Below are positions 16,959-24,934 of a DNA stretch of 64,000 nucleotides, piece after piece; within the stretch, counting starts at the first letter, position 1; every line of letters starts with the position of its first letter. Position numbers and translations under genes: made by a program. Under the pieces are notes generated by a model. That model did not search any database, had not been told where the DNA came from, and worked only from the letters and a program-made list of their open reading frames with translations. Origin of the DNA: Actinoplanes couchii (lineage in GTDB: Bacteria; Actinomycetota; Actinomycetes; Mycobacteriales; Micromonosporaceae); NCBI RefSeq assembly GCF_016862075.1, contig NZ_BOMG01000052.1, positions 95,559 through 159,558 of the forward strand, written 5' to 3'.

Positions 16959-17945
16959 TCAGTGACCCCAGCGCAGCAGGCAGGCGCCCATCGACATGCC
17001 GCCACCGAACCCGGCGAGCAGCACCAGCTCACCGTCACGCAGCGAACCGTTGCGGTTGGCGTCGTCCAGGGTGACCGGGAGCGAGGCGCTGCCCACGTTG
17101 CCGTACCACGGCAGCGTGAGGTGGGTGTGCGCGTTCTGGAAGCCCGCCGACTCGACCAGTTCCTGCAGCATGATGCCGTTGGCCTGGTGCGGGACGAAGT
17201 GGTCGACGTCCTCGGCCTTCAGCTCGTTGCGGCGCAGCAGCGCGTCCAGGGCCGGCGGGACCGCGGTCGACACGAAGTCCCGGACGCCCCGGCCGTCCAT
17301 CCGGAAGTAGTGGTCACCGTCGGCGACCGTCTGCGGTGAGGCGGGCAGCCGGCTGCCGCCACCCTTGACGTAGATCAGGCCGTTGGCCTCGCCGCGCGAG
17401 GACAGGTCGAGGTCGATGATCCCGAAACCGTCCGGCACCCGGCCGACCACCGCGGCGCCGGCTCCGTCACCGAAGAGCACCGAGGTGCGCCGGTCGCCGA
17501 AGTCGAGGATCCGCGAGTAGATGTCCGACGCGATCACCAGGACCTTGGCGTCCGGGTTGGTCTGGATCAGGCCGTTCGCCACGCTGAGGGCGAAGACCCA
17601 GCCCGCGCAGACCGCGTTGACGTCGAAGCAGGCCGCGCCGGTGGCGCCGATCAGGTTCTGCACCAGGTTCGACGTCGGCGGCTGCGGTGAGTCACCGGTG
17701 GAGGTGGAGACGATGATGAAGTCGATCTCGCCGGCCGTGAGCCCGGCCCGCTCCAGCGCCGCCGAGGCGGCCTTGGCGGCCAGGTCGGAGGTGGCCTCGT
17801 CGGGGGCCGCGAAGCGGCGCGCCTCGATCAGGGTCTTGCGGGACACCCATTCCGGGTCGGCGTCCGGGACCAGGGACCGTAGATCCACATTGGTCACCAC
17901 CTGCTCGGGGAGATAGGAGCCAGTTCCGAGAATTCCTACCGCCAC
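16959..17945 (-). CDS. fabH: Beta-ketoacyl-ACP synthase III
   Basis: A 328-residue KAS III enzyme of the thiolase fold that condenses an acyl-CoA starter with malonyl-ACP to begin fatty-acid or polyketide synthesis. The catalytic triad is complete: Cys113 in DVNAVCAGW, His253 in VPHQANGIML and Asn283 in YGNVGSASLP. The glycine-rich C-terminal GFGGGMSMGACLLRW is typical. The GTG at 17945 is chosen because GGGGGGAT lies just upstream and VAVGILGTGSYLPE is the normal family N-terminus; upstream in-frame starts add non-family residues. It is not near other fab genes here, so a secondary-metabolite or special lipid role is as possible as housekeeping. Confidence 0.93.
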   Translation of the reverse strand: MAVGILGTGSYLPEQVVTNVDLRSLVPDADPEWVSRKTLIEARRFAAPDEATSDLAAKAASAALERAGLTAGEIDFIIVSTSTGDSPQPPTSNLVQNLIGATGAACFDVNAVCAGWVFALSVANGLIQTNPDAKVLVIASDIYSRILDFGDRRTSVLFGDGAGAAVVGRVPDGFGIIDLDLSSRGEANGLIYVKGGGSRLPASPQTVADGDHYFRMDGRGVRDFVSTAVPPALDALLRRNELKAEDVDHFVPHQANGIMLQELVESAGFQNAHTHLTLPWYGNVGSASLPVTLDDANRNGSLRDGELVLLAGFGGGMSMGACLLRWGH

Positions 17946-18095
17946 GCCGATCCCCCCAGGTACTGCCGTGTTCCGTAAACCGTTCACGTCTCCGCCCTGC
18001 AAACCCTAGCCATGCGGGGCGGAGACGTGGGGATCGAACAGCTGACGGTTCGGTCATAAAAGCCGGACAACCGGCTGACCTGGGAAATCAGCCCA

Positions 18096-19001
18096 TTACG
18101 AGCGGTCGCGGTACGTCCACGAAGCGTCGCCGAGGGTGGACCGGCCGGCCCGTCCCTGGGGCTGCTGACTCGCCGGCGGACCACCGAACTGGGCCTGCTG
18201 GACGGGCGGCTGCGGGTTCGCCAGCCGGTCCTCCATGCGCTGCGCGAGGTAGGCGATGGCCTCCCGGTCCTCCTCGGTGGGCGCGGACACCAGGGCGTAC
18301 CCCATGCCGATGATCGCGAAGACGACCGCGGCGCCGACCGGCACGAGCAGACCGGCGGCGGTGGCGCCCTCGACCGAGCCGAAGGTGTTGGGTTCACCGG
18401 TCACCGACATGGCGAGCATGCCGGTGAAGTGCATGCCGTTGACCGCGATGCCCATCACCAGGGCGGAGATGAAGATCGCGATCGGCTTGGTGACGGTGAT
18501 CGCGAGGTAGAGCGCGACGGTGGCCGCGATCACGGCGATCGCGATGGAGAGCCCGACCTCACGGCCGGCGTAGTGGATCTCGCCGCGCAGTTCCATCGCG
18601 GCCATGCCGCAGTAGTGCATCGCGGCGACGCCCAGACCGGCCAGCACGCCGCCGATCAGGATGCGGCCCTTGGAGGCGGTCCGGCCGAGCAGCGCGATCG
18701 CGAGACCGACGCCGACCGAGACCAGGGCGATGAGTGCGCTCGCCACGGTCAGGCCGATGTCGTACCGGATCGGGGTGCCCTCGACGTCGAAGCCGAGCAT
18801 GGCGACGAAGTGCATGCTCCAGATCGCCGTGGCGCCGATGGCGACCGCGGCCAGGGTGAGCCACCAGAAGCGCTCGCCACGGGTCTTCGATGACCGGAGA
18901 CGCACAGCGCTGGTGAGGCCGAGTAGGGATCCGAGTACAGAGAGGATGTAACTGACCGTGGGGGTCAGGGCACCGTATTCGAAGTGATGGATCTGCGCCA
19001 T
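18096..19001 (-). CDS. MHYT-domain membrane sensor
   Basis: A 301-residue integral membrane protein with the MHYT domain, proposed to sense oxygen, CO or NO through copper bound by Met and His residues. The repeated motifs are MHFVAM, MHYCGMAAM and MHFTGMLAM, each in or next to a membrane helix; about seven hydrophobic segments are present. Unlike many MHYT proteins it has no GGDEF, EAL or kinase output domain; the C-terminal 80 residues are a soluble Gln/Pro/Gly-rich tail. The ATG at 19001 follows GAGAGGAAC. The output partner is unknown; the REC-GAF gene 270 bp upstream on the same strand is a candidate (inference). Confidence 0.85.
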   Translation of the reverse strand: MAQIHHFEYGALTPTVSYILSVLGSLLGLTSAVRLRSSKTRGERFWWLTLAAVAIGATAIWSMHFVAMLGFDVEGTPIRYDIGLTVASALIALVSVGVGLAIALLGRTASKGRILIGGVLAGLGVAAMHYCGMAAMELRGEIHYAGREVGLSIAIAVIAATVALYLAITVTKPIAIFISALVMGIAVNGMHFTGMLAMSVTGEPNTFGSVEGATAAGLLVPVGAAVVFAIIGMGYALVSAPTEEDREAIAYLAQRMEDRLANPQPPVQQAQFGGPPASQQPQGRAGRSTLGDASWTYRDRS

Positions 19002-19268
19002 CTCGCGCTGTTCCTCTCGTTTCGCGATTCCGCGGGGCTGAATGCGGCCGTACCACTGCCATGGGCGTGACTGATTGTGACGCACGTTTCCTTACCGGGA
19101 AACGAGCATCAGGTCTCGATTCAGATCACGCCGAAGATGACGCCGTAGGGCTCTGCCCGCACCTATCGCGACACACGGGCACAGATCATTGCACAGTGAT
19201 CACCAGGACAACAGTGCCGACTGAGGTAACTATCCGTAATGTTTGGGAAAGCGGAAGAAAAGCACGGA

Positions 19269-20138
19269 TCAGCCCGCTCGAGCGAGAAGTACCAATGCCT
19301 GGGCCCGCTGCGAATGCAGGATCTGGACGGTGTCCTCGGTGCAGGTACCCGGCTTGAAGTCCATCACACACAACGTTCCGACCACGTGCCCCTCGGCCGA
19401 GTTGAGCGGCACGCTGGCGTACGAGCGGACTCCGCTGACCGAGAACAGCGGTGAGGTGGCGTACTCCTCGTCGGTGGTGCTGTCGCCGATCAGCACCGGG
19501 ACGTCCTCGGCCACCACGATGGTGTCCGGTGACCATTCGACGGGCACGCCGCCGGCCTCGCGGACCCACCGGGGCATGCCGTGCGATCCGGCGACCACCA
19601 CGCTGTCGTTGAGCACCAGCGTGATCGCGGCCGACGGCACCCCGGTCAGTTCGGAGAGCCGCTCGGCGAAGGCGTCCAGCGCCTCGGCGTGGGCCGGCCG
19701 GGTCAGGTAGTCGGAGACGGCGAGCAGCCGGCCCACGTCGACGAGCTGGCCGGCCGGGTCCTGGTGGTGGTCGATCGCCCCGTCGATGCGGGACGCCAGC
19801 AGTTCGTTGGCGGCGTCGAGCACGTGTTTCGGGCGTACCGGCTTGGAGATCGTCATGTCGCACAGCCCGCGGGCGGCGGCGGGTGTCGCGGCGGACAGCA
19901 TGATCACCGGAATTCCGGCGGTGGCCGGGGCGCCGCGCAGCCGGCCGGCCACGTCCAGCCCGCTCAGGCCGGGCATGTGGTGGTCGAGGATGACCAGATC
20001 CGGACCCTCTTCGGAGATCATGTCCAGGGCGCCCTGGCCCGAGTCCGCGGTCCGCACGGTGTGACCGGCGTTGCTCAGGACGGTGGAGAGCAGCGAAGCG
20101 ATGTCACTGTCATCCTCCGCGACCACGATCGACGCCAT
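19269..20138 (-). CDS. Response regulator with REC and GAF domains
   Basis: A 289-residue two-domain protein. Residues 1-120 are a receiver domain with the acidic pair D9-D10, phospho-acceptor D52 (VILDHHMPGLSG) and K99 (ISKPVRP). Residues about 135-285 form a GAF domain like those in phytochrome-related sensors (PVLIGDSTTDEEYATSPLF, SYASVPLNSAEGHVVGTLCVMD). There is no DNA-binding or enzymatic output, so it probably acts by protein contact. No cognate kinase is visible nearby. The ATG at 20138 is preceded by GAGGGAGAA. Confidence 0.88.
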   Translation of the reverse strand: MASIVVAEDDSDIASLLSTVLSNAGHTVRTADSGQGALDMISEEGPDLVILDHHMPGLSGLDVAGRLRGAPATAGIPVIMLSAATPAAARGLCDMTISKPVRPKHVLDAANELLASRIDGAIDHHQDPAGQLVDVGRLLAVSDYLTRPAHAEALDAFAERLSELTGVPSAAITLVLNDSVVVAGSHGMPRWVREAGGVPVEWSPDTIVVAEDVPVLIGDSTTDEEYATSPLFSVSGVRSYASVPLNSAEGHVVGTLCVMDFKPGTCTEDTVQILHSQRAQALVLLARAG

Positions 20139-20240
20139 ATGGTGTTCTCCCTCGCTCGGCCCGACGATAACCCCATCGGCCGGAACCCCGGCGATGAACA
20201 GGGAATACCTCGAGATTCACGGTCGACGTAGGGTTGGCCC

Positions 20241-21482
20241 ATGCGGGAGCGTCTGACCAACTGGGCCGGGAACATCGTCTTCGGAGCACAACGGCTGCAC
20301 CGGCCGGGAAGTGTCGACGAGCTGCGGGAGACACTGGCCGGCACCACCCGGGCCCGGGTGCTCGGAAGCGGACACTCCTTCAACCGTCTCGCCGACACCG
20401 ACGGCGACCTGATCTCCCTGGCCGGTCTGCCGCGCACGGTCGAGATCGGTCCCGGCCGGGCCACGGTCCGCACCGACGGCGGCATCCGCTACGGCGAGCT
20501 GGCCACCCGGCTCGCCGCCGAGGGGCTGGCCGTGCACAACATGGCGTCGCTGCCGCACATCTCGGTGGCCGGTGCGGTCGCCACCGCCACCCACGGTTCC
20601 GGCGTCCGGCACGGCAACCTGGCGACCGCGGTCTCCGGGCTGGAGATAGTCCGCGCCGACGGGACGCTCGCCGTGCTGACCCGCGCCGACCCGGAGTTCG
20701 CCGGTGCGGTGGTCCATCTCGGCGCGCTCGGGGTGATCACCGCGCTGACGCTCGACGTGGTCGAGGCGTTCGAGCTGCGGCAGTACGTCTACGAGAACCT
20801 CCCCGCCGAAGCCCTCGACGAGCACCTGGACGAGATCCTGGCGTCCGGTTACAGCGTCAGCCTGTTCACCCGCTGGACCGGCACCGGCATCGACCAGGTC
20901 TGGCTGAAACGGGCCGAGCCGCTGACCGGTGACCTGTTCGGCGCCACCCCGGCCGACGGACCGCGCCACCCGGTGCCCGGCATGCCCGCGCTGAACTGCA
21001 CCGAGCAGGGCGGGGTGCCCGGCCCGTGGCAGGAGCGGCTGCCGCATTTCCGGATGGAGTTCACCCCGAGCAGCGGCGAGGAGCTGCAGTCCGAGTGGCA
21101 TGTGCCGCGGACGGCCGGGCGGGCGGCGCTGGCCGCGGTCGCCGGGCTGCGCGAGCGGGTGTCGGCGGTGCTGCAGGTCTGCGAGATCCGGACGATCGCC
21201 GCCGACGACCTGTGGCTGAGCCCGAACCACGAGCGCGACAGTCTGGCCCTGCACTTCACCTGGATCGCCGACACCGGGGCCGTGCTGCCGGTGGTGGCCG
21301 AGCTGGAGGCGGCGCTGGCCCCGCTGGGCGCCCGGCCGCACTGGGGCAAGGTCTTCACCACCGATCCGGCCGGGCTGCGGGCCGCCTACCCCCGGTTCGG
21401 TGACTTCGCCGAGCTGGTCGCCCGGTTCGACCCGGCCGGGAAGTTCCGTAACGCGTGGCTGGAGTCCCTGCTCGGGGCGTGA
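20241..21482 (+). CDS. FAD-dependent alditol (xylitol/sorbitol) oxidase, AldO-like
   Basis: A 413-residue flavoprotein of the VAO family, closely resembling Streptomyces alditol oxidase AldO along its whole length as I recall it. These enzymes oxidise the terminal hydroxyl of xylitol, sorbitol and similar polyols, producing hydrogen peroxide. Marks: TNWAGNI at the N-terminus, His45 in VLGSGHSFN (covalent FAD site), NMASLPHISVAGAVATATHGSG, PGMPALNCTEQGGVPGPWQERLPHF, and the C-terminal HWGKVF. No signal peptide, so cytoplasmic. ATG at 20241 with AGGG about 8 nt upstream. It abuts the convergent rhodanese gene with no spacer. A gulonolactone-type oxidase is less likely given the AldO-specific segments. 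Confidence 0.9.
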   Translation: MRERLTNWAGNIVFGAQRLHRPGSVDELRETLAGTTRARVLGSGHSFNRLADTDGDLISLAGLPRTVEIGPGRATVRTDGGIRYGELATRLAAEGLAVHNMASLPHISVAGAVATATHGSGVRHGNLATAVSGLEIVRADGTLAVLTRADPEFAGAVVHLGALGVITALTLDVVEAFELRQYVYENLPAEALDEHLDEILASGYSVSLFTRWTGTGIDQVWLKRAEPLTGDLFGATPADGPRHPVPGMPALNCTEQGGVPGPWQERLPHFRMEFTPSSGEELQSEWHVPRTAGRAALAAVAGLRERVSAVLQVCEIRTIAADDLWLSPNHERDSLALHFTWIADTGAVLPVVAELEAALAPLGARPHWGKVFTTDPAGLRAAYPRFGDFAELVARFDPAGKFRNAWLESLLGA

Positions 21483-21905
21483 TCAGCAGCCGCAGTGCGC
21501 GCCGGCCGGGGCGGTCAGGTCGTCGACCGGGCGGCTGACGAGGCCGGTCGCGCACTGCACCGGGAATCCTTCGCGCACCCAGTACTCGTACCCGCCGATC
21601 ATCTCTTTGACCTGGTAGCCGAGCCGGGCGAACTCCAGCGCGGCCCGGGTCGCCCCGTTGCACCCCGGCCCCCAGCAGTAGGTGACCACCGCGCTGCCGG
21701 CCGGGACCAGTGCGGCGGCCCGCCCGGCGATCTCCCGGGTGGGCAGGTGGACGGCGCCCGGCAGGTGCCCCTGGTCCCAGGCCTCGATGCTCCGGGAGTC
21801 GATCACCAGATGGCCCGGGGTGCCGGCCGCCAGGGCCTGCTGGACGTCGCTCACGTCGGTCTCGAAGCGGAGCCGGTTACTGAAGTGCTCGATCGCGCTG
21901 GTCAT
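21483..21905 (-). CDS. Single-domain rhodanese sulfurtransferase
   Basis: A 140-residue rhodanese-like protein. The domain runs from residue 15 to 120 with CH2A-like VIDSRSIEAWDQGHLPGAVHLP and the active-site loop YCWGPGCNGATRAA. C77 is the probable persulfide-carrying cysteine, with C82 nearby. EMIGGYEYWVREGFPV is the typical C-terminal strand-helix. The last residues (AHCGC) give two further cysteines. The family moves sulfur from thiosulfate or protein persulfides; the acceptor here is unknown. The start ATG at 21905 is divergent from the FtrA-like regulator, 71 bp away. Confidence 0.88.
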   Translation of the reverse strand: MTSAIEHFSNRLRFETDVSDVQQALAAGTPGHLVIDSRSIEAWDQGHLPGAVHLPTREIAGRAAALVPAGSAVVTYCWGPGCNGATRAALEFARLGYQVKEMIGGYEYWVREGFPVQCATGLVSRPVDDLTAPAGAHCGC

Positions 21906-21976
21906 GCCCCTGATCGTGCCGCCGCCCGACCCGAATCCCCAGTGGCGCGCAGGACACCGGCCGCTAAGATCCCGCC

Positions 21977-22927
21977 ATGCGTAGTGTCGCGGTCCTGGCG
22001 TACGACGGCATGTCCGTCTTCGAGACCGGCATCGTCACCGAGGTGTTCGGACTGCCGAGACCCGAGTTCGACTTCCCCTGGTACGAGCTGACCATCTGCG
22101 CCGAGACCCCCGGCCCGGTCCGGCTGGTCGGCGGCGCCAGCCTGCACACCGACCGGGGCCTGGACGTCTTCGCCGCCGCGGACACGCTGATCGTCCCCGG
22201 CGTCCCGGACGTGCGCCGGGAGACGTCCCCCGCGCTGGCCGCCACCCTGCGGTCGGCGCACGCTCGTGGCGCCCGGGTCATGTCGATCTGTTCGGGGGCT
22301 TTCGCCCTGGCCGGGGCCGGCCTGCTGGACGGCCGCCGGGCCACCACCCACTGGCGGTACGCGGACGTCCTGCGCCGCCGTTTCCCCGCCGTCGAGGTGG
22401 ACGCCGACGTGCTCTACATCGACCACGGTGACGTGCTGACCAGCGCGGGCAGCGCCGCCGGCCTGGACCTGTGCCTGCACGTGATCCGCCGTGACCACGG
22501 CCCGACGGTCGCCAACACGGTGGCCCGCCGCCTGGTGGTCCAGCCACACCGCGACGGCGGTCAGGCCCAGTTCGTCGAGGCGCCGGTGACCGGGGATCCG
22601 GAGGACGCCCGGGTGGCCCGCAGCATGGACTGGGCCCTCGGCAATCTGGCGGCACCGATCACGGTGGCGCTGCTGGCGAGGCAGGCGCACATGTCGTCCC
22701 GCACGTACCTACGTCATTTCCAGCGCGCGACCGGCACCAGCCCGATCCGCTGGCTAATCGACAAGCGGGTGCAGGCGAGCCTGCCCCTGCTGGAGACGAC
22801 CCGCACCCCGATCGAGGAGGTGGCGACGACTGTCGGCTTCGAGACCGCGGTGACGTTCCGCCACCACTTCACCCAGACGATGCGGACCTCCCCCTCCGCG
22901 TACCGCCGGGCGTTCCAGACCGCCTAG
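21977..22927 (+). CDS. DJ-1/PfpI-AraC transcriptional regulator (FtrA/GlxA type)
   Basis: A 316-residue regulator. Residues 1-165 form a class-I glutamine amidotransferase-like (DJ-1/PfpI) ligand domain with VAVLAYDGMSVFETGIVTEVFG and the nucleophile-elbow-like MSICSGAFALAGAGLLDGRRATTHW. Residues about 210-316 form two HTH motifs of the AraC family (ITVALLARQAHMSSRTYLRHFQRATG, then EEVATTVGFETAVTFRHHF). The amidotransferase domain probably binds a small metabolite rather than acting catalytically. ATG at 21977. The stop overlaps that of the convergent GH42 gene by 4 bp. The target may be the adjacent rhodanese gene (inference). Confidence 0.9.
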   Translation: MRSVAVLAYDGMSVFETGIVTEVFGLPRPEFDFPWYELTICAETPGPVRLVGGASLHTDRGLDVFAAADTLIVPGVPDVRRETSPALAATLRSAHARGARVMSICSGAFALAGAGLLDGRRATTHWRYADVLRRRFPAVEVDADVLYIDHGDVLTSAGSAAGLDLCLHVIRRDHGPTVANTVARRLVVQPHRDGGQAQFVEAPVTGDPEDARVARSMDWALGNLAAPITVALLARQAHMSSRTYLRHFQRATGTSPIRWLIDKRVQASLPLLETTRTPIEEVATTVGFETAVTFRHHFTQTMRTSPSAYRRAFQTA

Positions 22928-24891
22928 GTCCGGAAGGTCAGGATCGTCGAGCCGCCGGGCTGCACCGTCACCGACGCCGGGACCGGGCGGCCCGTTGTCG
23001 CGTCGTGGGCGGGGGCCGGCAGCGGGACCTGGCCGGGGACGTCGCCGTGGTTGAACAGGAAGAGCAGGTCGCCCCGGCGGACCGCCTCGACCTTCGGTGG
23101 CAGGCCGGGCAGCACCGGCATCACACCCGCCTCGGCGGCCACCTGGTCCAGCAGGCGGCGCAGCGCGTCGTCGTCCAGTCCCGGCGAGAGGTACCAGGCG
23201 GCGCCGAGACCGAGGCGGTTGTGGGTGATCGCGGGAGCGCCGGCCAGCACGTCGCCGGCGTACCTGACCAGGGTCTCCGCTCCGGCCGTCTCGACCCGTT
23301 CGCTCCACCGCAGTCCGCGGTCGCCGTTGTCGAGGGCGATCGACTCGCCGCCGGCCAGCGGCCGCCACTCGACCACGCGTACCCCGAGGACGTCGCGGAA
23401 CGCGCCGGGATAGCCGCCGAGACGGATCCGCCCGTCCGGTTCGGCGATGCCGCTGAGATGGTCCACCACCAGGTGGCCTCCGGCGGCGACAAATTCCCGC
23501 AGGGCGGCCGCGGCCTGGTCGGAGACGAGATAAAGATGCGGAAGAATCACTATTTTGTACGATCGGAGCCGCGCCGCGAAGTCGTCCGTCCCGGGGAAGA
23601 CGAAGTCGGTCGCGACGCCGGACCGGTACAGCGCCCGGTGCGCCTGCTGCACCGCCCCGGCGTAATCGATCTCCTTCGACGGCAGCCCGCCGCCCTGCAG
23701 CGCCCACCACGACGGCGCGTCCCAGGCGATCGCGACCTGCGCCGTGTTCGCACCGAGCTCCTGCCGGCCGAGCGTTTTCAGGGTGCGGCCGAGCCCGATC
23801 GCCTCCCGGAAGACCGGGCTGTCCGGGCCGGCGTGCGGCACCAGCGCCGAGTGGAACATCTCGGCCCCGCCGCGCGGCTGCCGCCACTGGAAGTACATCG
23901 CCCCGCGGGAGCCCCGGGCCAGGTAGGACAGGCTGTTGCGGGTCAGCTGGCCGGGTTCCTTGGCGTGCATCCGGCCGGGTGTGTAGACCAGGTTCGGCGC
24001 GGTCTCCATCAGCAGCCACGATCCGTCGCCCCAGCCGCGGGCCAGGTCACCGCCGAACGCGGTCTCCACCTCGGCGTCGTACCCGGAGGTCGCCGGGTAG
24101 TGGTCGACGGCCACCAGGTCCACTTCGGAGGCCCAGCGCGCGTGGTCGACGCTGACCCAGCCGCCCTGCACGAAGTTGGTGGTGACCGGCACCGCCGGGT
24201 TGGCCTCGCGCAGCAGGTCACGCTGCTCGACGTAACCACCGAGCAGCTCGTCGGAGAGGAACCGGCGGAAGTCCAGCACGTGCGCCGGGTTCGGCAGGTA
24301 CTGGGTGGCGCGGGGCGGCAGGATCTGCGCCCAGTCCGAGTAGCGCTGGCTCCAGAACGCCGTGGTCCAGGCCTCGTTCAGCGCGTCCAGCTCGCCGTGT
24401 TTCTTCTGCAGCCAGCTCCGGAAGGCGGCGGCGGTGAAGTCGCAGCGGCAGTCGGTGCCGTACTCGTTGTGCACGTGCCACATCGCCAGCGCCGGATGGT
24501 GGGCGTACCGCTCGGCCAGCTTGCCGGCGATGGTCCGGGCGGCGGCGCGGTAGGCGGGGGCCGACACGCAGTAAGTGTCCCGGCTGCCGTGGCTGAGCCG
24601 CACCCCGTCGGCGGTGACCGGCATCGCCTCCGGGTGGGCCAGGGTGAACCAGGGCGGCGGCGACGCGGTCGGGGTGGCCAGGGCGACCCGGATGCCGCCC
24701 TCGTGCAGCCGGTCGAGCACCCGGTCCAGCCAGGCGAACTCGAAGCGGCCCGGCTCGGGCTGCAGATTCGACCAGGAGAAGACACCGACCGTGGCGATCG
24801 TCACGTTCGCCTGACGCATCAGCGTGACATCCTCGTCCAGGACCTCCTCCGGCCACTGCTCCGGGTTGTGGTCCCCGCCGAAGAAGATCAT
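22924..24891 (-). CDS. GH42 beta-galactosidase
   Basis: A 655-residue cytoplasmic beta-galactosidase of family GH42. The N-terminus GGDHNPEQWPEEVLDEDV is the family hallmark. The acid/base is in WHVHNEYGTD and the nucleophile Glu in WLLMETAPNLV. The barrel (to about residue 385) is followed by the trimerisation domain (VQVAIAWDAPSWWAL, FPGTDDFAARL, HLYLVSDQAA) and a small C-terminal beta domain (VLPGLPPKVEAVRRGDLLFLFNHG). No signal peptide. The ATG at 24891 has GGGTGGG upstream. It is divergent from the GH95 gene, with a ROK-type inverted repeat between them, and fits a sugar-uptake regulon. Confidence 0.93.
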   Translation of the reverse strand: MIFFGGDHNPEQWPEEVLDEDVTLMRQANVTIATVGVFSWSNLQPEPGRFEFAWLDRVLDRLHEGGIRVALATPTASPPPWFTLAHPEAMPVTADGVRLSHGSRDTYCVSAPAYRAAARTIAGKLAERYAHHPALAMWHVHNEYGTDCRCDFTAAAFRSWLQKKHGELDALNEAWTTAFWSQRYSDWAQILPPRATQYLPNPAHVLDFRRFLSDELLGGYVEQRDLLREANPAVPVTTNFVQGGWVSVDHARWASEVDLVAVDHYPATSGYDAEVETAFGGDLARGWGDGSWLLMETAPNLVYTPGRMHAKEPGQLTRNSLSYLARGSRGAMYFQWRQPRGGAEMFHSALVPHAGPDSPVFREAIGLGRTLKTLGRQELGANTAQVAIAWDAPSWWALQGGGLPSKEIDYAGAVQQAHRALYRSGVATDFVFPGTDDFAARLRSYKIVILPHLYLVSDQAAAALREFVAAGGHLVVDHLSGIAEPDGRIRLGGYPGAFRDVLGVRVVEWRPLAGGESIALDNGDRGLRWSERVETAGAETLVRYAGDVLAGAPAITHNRLGLGAAWYLSPGLDDDALRRLLDQVAAEAGVMPVLPGLPPKVEAVRRGDLLFLFNHGDVPGQVPLPAPAHDATTGRPVPASVTVQPGGSTILTFRT

Positions 24892-24909
24892 CTGTACCCA
24901 CCCTTGACA

Positions 24910-24932
24910 TTTAGTTTGGTCTCTAAACAAAG
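24910..24932. promoter_or_regulatory. Probable ROK repressor operator (site 1)
   Basis: The arms TTTAGTTTGG (24910-24919) and CTAAACAAAGTA (24923-24934) recur, with a spacer 4 nt longer, at 30758-30786. Within the site TTTAG pairs with CTAAA. It lies between the divergent GH42 and GH95 starts and reaches to the first codon of GH95, where a bound repressor would block both genes. The binding protein is inferred to be the ROK product. Confidence 0.6.
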
Positions 24933-24934
24933 TA

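Noticed and set aside
5204..18002. A single lipid or polyketide biosynthetic cluster including the P450, flippase fusion and fabH
   Set aside because: The genes are spread over 13 kb on both strands with unrelated genes between them; proximity alone does not support a cluster.
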